A stretch of 64,000 nucleotides of DNA from Torymus aiolomorphi. Lineage: Eukaryota > Arthropoda > Insecta > Hymenoptera > Torymidae. Both the position numbers and the translations under genes were made by a program. A model generated the notes under the pieces. That model saw only the letters and a program-made list of their open reading frames with translations. It had not been told where the DNA came from and ran no database searches. Every line of letters begins with the position of its first letter. Positions within the stretch are counted from its first letter, which is position 1. The DNA lies in assembly GCA_036365515.1 (NCBI GenBank), contig CM070874.1:217793442-217857441 (forward strand). The letters run 5' to 3'. Positions 57,588-64,000 of the stretch are shown in pieces.

Positions 57588-59276
57588 TTAATTCTGATTT
57601 GTGTTTGATTGGTGTGGGCGCGTGCTTTCTGATTGCCCCCAGGTCGCGCCCTGTGCCGCGGGGCAGTTCGCGTTTCCCGCTTCACGTTGCAATTTTTCTT
57701 TACTTTTTCTTTCCAATATTTGGCATTCATTCTTCCAGTGTCCCTCTTTTTTACAATAATTGCAAATTTTAACAAAATTATTGATTTGATTCGATTGTGC
57801 CACTGCGGGACTGTGCGATCGCGGTCTATATTGATTTTGTGAGACTTAGGGCGTGGCTGGCCACGTGGTAGCCAATGGGTTCGCGGCTGGTGCCGAGATG
57901 CGCGCTTGCGTAGCTACGGGCTGCGCCCATGTAGTCGGCTGTGTCGCGGGTTGCTGTGTACCCGGGGGTAACAATGATTTTAAAGTCCAACAGTTTTTCG
58001 CGATGTGATTTCTTTTGCCACAATATTGACAAATTTCTGACGGTTTATTTTGAACAATTTTAACTTCAGCTAATTCTGCCTTCAATTTGTTATTTTCTTG
58101 ATTTAATTTACTTTTACGCGTTGGTTCGGTTTTCTCTAAATCTGTAACCTCACGCTCTATTTCTATTGCTTTTTCTACGGCTTCCTGAAAAGTTGCGGCC
58201 ACCCCCATGCACCTCTTGATTTCCCAATCCATACCGCGTACAAAAAATTTTAATTTATCGGCTTCTACATTTTGTATGAACCCCGCATAATCCCTTTTTT
58301 CTCTTTTTGCGGCCTCTTTTAATTCTATTGCGATACGCCTAACTATGTTTGCAAATGTTATAATGTTTTCTTTTTCTCTTTGTCTGGCCGCAGCTAATTC
58401 CCCCATCAAGGTGTGATGTGTTTTATACGATCCGAAATTTGCCTCAAAATATTTTACTAGATCCGTCATATTAAAAAAAACTACTTCCTCCATTGACTTT
58501 GCTGCTTCATCCGTTAGCCGTCGTCTAATTAATTTTACCAAGTCGTCTTCGTTTGCTGCCGGAATCATGCTAATGGCTTCTCTTAAACCGAATAAAAAGG
58601 TACTAAGTAGAATATTGCTACCGTCAAATTTTGGTATGCAGCCTAGTGCATCTTTAATCGACAAATTTTTTAACGGAGTTAAAGTTGCATTTGGACGAAA
58701 AGAATTCATTGTTTTTGGCAGTGTTGTTCTAACATTCGTAACTAAAGGTGTACTGTGCCCTCTTCCCCCTGCTACGTGCGGAGTATAATTTGCCGAATTT
58801 AATAAGTTTGTATCAAAATTCACTTTATTTTGTGTATTATCCCCGTCTATTGTGTTTATTACCGTTTTATACTGCGTAACTTCACCGTCTTCAGTTAATT
58901 CTTGGTCGGTTTTGACTAGAGCTGGAAGTTTCTCAGTAATCAAATGTTTATCTACGCTCGAGATTGCTTCTATAATTTCAATAACACTAATATTGTGATG
59001 CATAAATTCACGTCAAATGGCTATCATAATTTCGTCTTGACAAATTTTTTCAACTAATGCCCTATCCACGGTTTCTGCGAGAGACAACTGCAACTTCTTA
59101 ACATCCCGAATTCTTTCCGGCTTTATTTCCGATGCCGATTGATGTCTAGCCCTGAGCACTGCTACTAACTCGTTGAGCGTAGCCGTTATTAGTGTAGGTT
59201 CCTCTACACTAAGGTATTTCCGCAAAATCTCAGTTGCTTCTGAATTCCTAGCGACCGCACCGTTTGAAGCTGCCAT
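57588..59276 (-). pseudogene. Gypsy-2 Gag
   Basis: ATG at 59274-59276 (MAASNGAVARNSEATEIL). In one frame to 57588, about 563 codons, broken by TGA (59013-59015) and TAA (57846-57848). Capsid region includes IPKFDGSNILLSTFLFGL (about 58620) and a coiled linker (DLEKTEPTRKSKLNQENNKL). Two zinc knuckles: CQYCGKRNHIAKNC (about 58010-58035) and CNYCKKEGHWKNEC (about 57730-57770). Gag packages the RNA. Length is typical for the group. Confidence 0.88.
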
Positions 59277-59416
59277 TTTAATAATTTATTTATATTTTTC
59301 TTTTGAACGTAAGAAACGAAGAGAAAACGAAAATTTTTATAACTGTGGTATGTATGTATATATAAAAAAAAAAATTTTCACTATTTTCACTTTTATCCCG
59401 CAGGTGGGCCCCCAAT
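59277..59416 (-). promoter_or_regulatory. Gypsy-2 leader and primer-binding site
   Basis: Next to the 5' LTR, on the minus strand: ATTGGGGGCCCACCTGCGGG (59397-59416), with a TGG start right after an AT, as in Gypsy elements. The complementary tRNA was not identified with certainty. The rest is a short leader. Confidence 0.7.
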
Positions 59417-60554
59417 TGTAACGTCCGTGTTACAATGTCGCGAAAATGATAAAGTTAACGCGATAAATGTTCCAGTTTCGGTTTACGCCTACACGTAATA
59501 ACCACGGGAGTAGGAACGCGTGAAAATAGTTAATCGGACAGGTAAATTAAACAATGATAATTCGCGATACTAATTAAGCGGCAAGCGACAGCGTCAGCGA
59601 ACAATTAGAGTGACAGAGAAATAGAAAGGATAGCGATCTTCAGAGTTACTTACTTTGGGGCGGTTGCGGTTGTCTCGTTCTCTCAGTTAGCCCTCGGCAG
59701 TTTCAGGACCCAAGCGCAGCGGGCGATTCAAATGGCAGAAGGACAGGATTGTGTAAATAAAGTAACACTCAAAAATGCAATTATGTGATGTTTATTAATT
59801 GCATAAAGTTACGTCAAAACTGTTACACACTGATTGTATTCGCGAGACTACAATCAGAGAAACTTGACAAATATTTTAAGTGGATTCCACACGAAAATAT
59901 TCTAAGTCAATTATACTCGAAATTATTCTAAGTAAATTCTACTCGAAATTATTCTAAGTAAATTCTACTCGAAATTATTCTAAGTAAATTCTGCTCGAAA
60001 ATATTCTAAGTTAATTCTGTTCGAAAATATTCTAAGTAAATTCTTCTCGAAAATATTCTAAGTTAATTCTGCTCGAAAATATTCTAAGTCAGAATACAAA
60101 ATGTCGAAAATTATTCTAAGTCCAATTGTTATAATTAAATAGTCGTCGGTCAAGGGCTTCGCCCTTCGAAACAAAAAGAACAAAAGCTTCTTCTCGAGTG
60201 GAGGCGCATCGCGGCTTTTATACCCGCGCATGTATCTAGGGCAGATGCAAAGGTAAGGGAGTGTAGGGTATCTCATCTTTTGCATGGGGTGGCAAGGACG
60301 CGGGTGGGGAACTCGGATTCGAATTAGGCGCTGCCAAGGACAAGGGTTGGATCGATAGGCGGTACGAATACGGGTAAGGTAGGGTTCGTTACCATGCGAA
60401 CTGTGGCTCACGTAGGTAACCCAGTTGCTACCATGTGGCGCCACTGACAGAAAAGAGGACTCATGGTAACATGAAGGAAAAAAAGGTTGTAGGATGGTAA
60501 GGATAGATGGAGCATGGGTGCCCAAAGTAGCGGTCAGTCGTGCTCGACGTGACA
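59417..60554 (-). repeat. Gypsy-2 5' LTR
   Basis: Same ends and sequence as 47938-49076. It has the tandem ~27-bp block (59885-60100) with one extra unit, and lacks ~25 bp near 59840. The CTAG duplication follows. The open frame at 60058-60555 is matched in the other LTR only because the LTRs are copies. Confidence 0.95.
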
Positions 60555-60639
60555 CTAGTTATCGTGCGAGTATGCGACAAAGAAAGTGACTGTGTAAAAT
60601 AAGAAAATTTTCAATACTAAATATCTCAAAAAGTAATTG

Positions 60640-60875
60640 TTCGATCTTGAAAATTAGCACACATATTATCACATACAAAATTGTTTATAAATTTCGAAAT
60701 CGCCCAATTTGGAATGTCAAACCGCTAAAATGTTGGATGTTTCGCTTATGTCAAAATTGGCGCGTGTTCGACCTATACCGGTGGACGACTGTCTGCCCAA
60801 ATTTCTTTCCGTCTATACACACATACATACACACATACAAGCACACAGAGACACACATTCACACACACACACACA

Positions 60876-60929
<54 letters not shown>

Positions 60930-60960
60930 TATCCATGCGGATATTTTCTAAAAATAGTAT
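60640..60960 (-). repeat. TG-repeat family, copy 2
   Basis: Minus-strand match to 35345-35440, with TTTTTAGAAAATATCCGCATGG and (CA)n (60822-60926). Confidence 0.75.
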
Positions 60961-61016
60961 ATTTTGATTCCAAATGTGCTATACAACATTGCTAACACAT
61001 TTTCTTCAAAAATTTT

Positions 61017-61266
61017 GCTTCCTCCTAGAGGAAGCATTGTGATAGTAATTTTTTTATTTGTTGTAAAAACATGTTATAATTGTTATTCGAGGTGTAGGAA
61101 TCAAAATACATGGTTTTTGAAAAAAATGTCTGTAGAGATGTGTGTGTGTGCGTGTGTGTGTGTGTGCGTGTGTGGGTGTGTGTATGTGTGTTTGTGAGTG
61201 TGTGTGTGTGTGCGTGTGTTGGTGTGTGTGTGTGTGTGTGTTTGTGAGTGTGTGTGTGTGTGTGTG

Positions 61267-61362
<96 letters not shown>

Positions 61363-62110
61363 TGTGTGCTCCTGGATCTCAGCTTCTACTCGGTCGATTT
61401 TAACCGGACTCTCTTTTTTTTGTTTTTCTTTTTTGTGATTGTGGGTTAAAAATCCGTTTTTTGATTGGGCCGATGCGTTTTTGTTTTATTTCGAATTTAC
61501 GATTTTCTCAAAATAGTTTTTGCTTTCTTTTAATGATAGGATCGAAATAATTGAATCGGGTGGTAGCCTTCAAAAGAGATTTAAAATATCTATATTTGCT
61601 AAAAAAAAAATTTCTAGCTATCACGGTTCTTATATTATCAACAAAAACGTGTTTTTTTTAAAAAGCTAATAAGTCTCAAACTAACTGGTCAATATTTTTG
61701 AGAAAAATCATGATAATGCAGAATATAAATAGCTATAATCTGTAAAAATTTTAATTCATTCGTTACATTAGTTTTTAAGAAAACAATTAAAAAATTTTAA
61801 AAATGAGTTTTCTATGTCCAACAATTACGGGAGTCAAATTGATTTAATCGATTCAAAATTCCTTTTAGAGGTAGATTTTGGATAGTTCTCGGTCGAGTTC
61901 TTTGGGCAAAATGATTGGTCCATAAATTTCAGAGATATTTGAGGTTATAATATTTTTAACCTTTTTTCCAAGCCGTAATTTCTCGAAAACGGCTCTATGT
62001 ATCAAAATCAGATGAGTAGCATTCGAAAGAGAATTAAAATACCTATATTTTCTAAAAAAAAAATTTGTAGGTATCACGGTTCTTTAATTATCAACAACTA
62101 AAACGTGTTT
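61017..62110 (+). repeat. TG-repeat family, copy 3
   Basis: Starts with the hairpin TTGCTTCCTCCTAGAGGAAGC, then GTGATAGTA, a long interrupted (TG)n (61138-61368), CTCGGTCGATTTTAACCGG, and blocks with CTAGCTATCACGGTTCTT and AACGGCTCTATGTATC, as in copy 1. Confidence 0.8.
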
Positions 62111-62689
62111 TTTTTTTTTAAGTTTAGACTGCCCTAATGATGTTATCCTCTCTTAAGAAAGTGATGGATGAAATCTGTCATCACAATAAAAGTGTTTAAA
62201 TTGGTTGTTGTAGACTGATTTGATTGATCTATATAGTATAGGCGCCAAAGTCTAAGATGTCTGAATTTTCAAGACTGAATTCTTGAGTTTAAGTATTCAA
62301 AACTGCTAAATAATGAAAATAGTTTAAGAGAAATTTCATTATTATATTTATCAAACTTACGTTATTATCGTAGAATTTAAACTCAAACTTTCAAATCAAA
62401 CTAACCTGATCATGTTTATAACCTCAAAAACAAAAAAAATCAATAGATAAATAATACGCGCGTAGCGCGGTGAATGTAGCAAGTATATTATATGTTATAT
62501 ATTACACATGTATATATTATGTTAAACCTAGGGCATTCTTGCCCGTTGAGATCAACGGGAAATCCAAAATTTAGATAAATAAATAAATAAATAATTAATA
62601 AATTAATACTTTTAAATCTTCATAAATGAGTTTAATTATAATTATGTCATACGTTTTTGCAAAAAAATTCAGATAATTCGAACCTATCA
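62111..62689. other. AT-rich spacer, no gene seen
   Basis: A (TAAA)n run near 62570-62600 and TACGCGCGTAGCGCGG at about 62455 are the only marks. Confidence 0.5.
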
Positions 62690-63060
62690 TGAAAAAAAAT
62701 CAAATAACAATTTTGAGGAAATCGAAAAAAAAACAAAAACGCATCTGCCCAATCAAGAAACGGATTTTTGACTCGCCATCACGCAAAAAGAAAACAAAAA
62801 AAATGATACCTGTCCGGTCAAAATCGACCGAGAAGAAGCTGAGATCCTGGCGTATACACGCACACACACACACACATACATCTATACAGACATGAATTTT
62901 GATTCCTAACACCTCATTCCTAACACCTAAACAAAAAAATTGACCGTTTAGTTTGGAAGTTAAAAAACACGATTTTGTTAATAACAAAAGAATCGTGATA
63001 GCTAGAAAATTTTTTTTTTAGGGAATATAGGTATTTTTTGTTTTCTTCCAAATGCTACCC
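62690..63060 (-). repeat. TG-repeat family, copy 4
   Basis: On the minus strand: GATCTCAGCTTCTTCTCGGTCGATTTTGACCGG (about 62815-62850) after a short (TG)n, and blocks CTAGCTATCACGATTC (62990-63005). The copy is short and inverted. Confidence 0.7.
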
Positions 63061-63368
63061 TCCGATCGTATTGCTTATCTCCGATCTCTCTATTCTTATT
63101 CGACAGGCTGTGGAGCTGGCATTCGTGCAAACTGTGGCTACTGCCGTGTAGAGAGGGAACATGCATTGAAGAGCACAACACTACACTTGCACGCACGTCA
63201 CACTTCATCACTTCAGCTGGTGCTTGCATTATAAACTCAACAAATGCGATTTTTCCAGTAACAGTCAGAGCCCAATTGAATTTAAACGCAGGTACAAGTG
63301 ATCAAAACAAAACAAACTCGCGATACCTGCTTCGAGTCGGGACAGCTGTAAACACCTGTGCTGTCACG
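63061..63368 (+). other. Probable LINE 5' UTR
   Basis: Less AT-rich sequence after the repeat and before the ORF1 ATG. The exact 5' end of the element is not seen. The open frames at 63052-63234 and 63002-63229 have no family. Confidence 0.45.
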
Positions 63369-64000
63369 ATGTCAACAAGCATCGATAAAGGCTATAGTAG
63401 TAAATGTGTCGTGTGCGATAATATTTGTATACGGCCACTAAATATATGCCCAAAATGCAATAAACCCTGTCACTCTAGATGTGCAGGGAAAAAGTTAAAT
63501 AGCCCGTGCGATTTATGTCGTAATGTGCGGCAGCAGACTCAGCAGAACCAACTGCTGAATGCTTCCAAGCAATCAAAAATAAGCGATACTAAAAGTACAG
63601 AGAGGAAAAGACAACCTCTGTTCCCCTATGTACAACGCGTTACACCCACCAAAACAAATGCGTCGAAACATCCAAATGGGACGTCCACTCCTACAGAAAA
63701 GAAACTAGACTCTTCTGCCTCCGTTTCTGCCTCTGTCTCTATTTCAGGATCTGCCTCGCTAATCGATGTCGCATCTAATTCGCCAAATCAACTGCATGAA
63801 AATCTGAAGTCAACAGCCAATGCAGACGTAGAAACAACGATCGAGACAGAGTTTTCGGAGGTGGGAGTAAATGAAAAAGACGAGCTCTCTACTATCCAAG
63901 CTGTGGCGCTGCAGACATCTTCACCGCAGCTAGATATCACGGAGAATTTCTCCGTGTCTTCTGCAGCGTTGAAGACTTCTGAAGAAATTATAGCCGATCT
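63369..64000 (+). CDS. LINE ORF1 protein with PHD finger, runs off the window
   Basis: ATG at 63369 starts 210 codons without a stop, open at the right edge. CVVC, then CPKC, CHSRC and CDLC give C4HC3 spacing (C-x2-C-x10-C-x2-C-x4-H-x2-C-x9-C-x2-C, residues 13-51), a complete PHD finger with all ligands. A basic linker and a long Ser/Thr-rich stretch follow (residues about 60-200). The plan resembles the ORF1 of the LINE at 11078-16555, but sequences differ, so it is another family. The N-terminal part seen has no break, and the element may be intact. The rest lies beyond the window. Confidence 0.8.
   Translation, partial: MSTSIDKGYSSKCVVCDNICIRPLNICPKCNKPCHSRCAGKKLNSPCDLCRNVRQQTQQNQLLNASKQSKISDTKSTERKRQPLFPYVQRVTPTKTNASKHPNGTSTPTEKKLDSSASVSASVSISGSASLIDVASNSPNQLHENLKSTANADVETTIETEFSEVGVNEKDELSTIQAVALQTSSPQLDITENFSVSSAALKTSEEIIAD

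Larger units (their letters stand above)
47938..60554 (-). mobile_element. Errantivirus-like Gypsy element (Gypsy-2), full length, inactive
   Basis: Two LTRs of about 1139 bp (47938-49076, 59417-60554) and CTAG on both sides (47934-47937, 60555-60558). On the minus strand: 5' LTR, primer site, gag, protease, RT, RNase H, integrase, a probable env remnant, polypurine tract, 3' LTR. A long spacer with a helical domain between RNase H and integrase and the possible third ORF suit errantivirus-type Gypsy. All genes are broken by stops and shifts. LTRs are nearly identical except for indels, so insertion postdates much else here. Confidence 0.95.

Noticed and set aside
61142..61449. Cys-Val repeat frames
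   Set aside because: Product of (TG)n repeats.

Overview
This is eukaryotic nuclear DNA, most likely from an insect and perhaps a hymenopteran. The evidence is AT-rich intergenic sequence, spliceosomal GT..AG introns, insect-type Copia, Gypsy/errantivirus-like and LINE elements, and two animal-style intron-containing pseudogenes. I cannot name the species. No tRNA, rRNA, CRISPR array or convincingly intact host gene was seen. The window is essentially a transposon graveyard with several levels of nesting, and every protein-coding unit except the one running off the right edge carries stops, frameshifts or deletions.

Left third (1-21211). A minus-strand Copia element (Copia-A) runs in from the left edge and ends at its 5' LTR (4745-5075). 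Its pol gene is split by a 1654-bp fold-back DNA element (457-2110, TAA target duplication), which itself carries a 278-bp insertion with an 11-bp target duplication and a hammerhead-ribozyme-like core. After AT-rich DNA with decayed helicase-like fragments and a tandem repeat comes a plus-strand Gypsy element (Gypsy-1, 8594-21211, ACTT target duplication). Its reverse transcriptase is interrupted by a 5.5-kb LINE (11078-16555) flanked by an unusually long duplication of about 75 bp. Gypsy-1 also has a third open frame (18996-19706) preceded by a splice-acceptor-like sequence.

Middle (21212-47937). In order: an inverted-repeat segment holding a perfect (TC)220 tract; an internally deleted Copia (Copia-B, 22428-24804, GTTAT target duplication); more helicase-like fragments; and a large palindrome with arms of about 875 bp (27280-29608). 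Then a transposase-like gene (30064-31115 and 40189-40878) is split by about 9 kb. That 9 kb contains a coding-type tandem repeat, a 905-bp solo LTR (GTCG target duplication) and a 14-exon, DUF4806-like pseudogene (33062-39045). After these come non-autonomous DNA elements: a MULE-like fold-back (41611-42236, 9-bp target duplication), a short MITE (44433-44664) and a TTAA-flanked element (45409-47385).

Right third (47938-64000). A complete but inactivated minus-strand Gypsy of errantivirus type (Gypsy-2, 47938-60554, CTAG target duplication) has gag, protease, reverse transcriptase/RNase H, integrase and a probable env remnant. It is followed by copies of a dispersed repeat family built around (TG)n, and by the start of a second LINE whose ORF1 (63369 onward) has an intact PHD-type zinc finger and stays open to the edge of the window.

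The protein-coding parts work together only in the sense of retroelement life cycles: Gag packages RNA, protease matures the polyprotein, RT/RNase H copies it, integrase inserts it, and LINE ORF1/ORF2 act as RNA chaperone and endonuclease/RT. The least explained part is 30-41 kb, where a transposase-like gene and a multi-exon DUF4806-like gene lie nested on the same strand.
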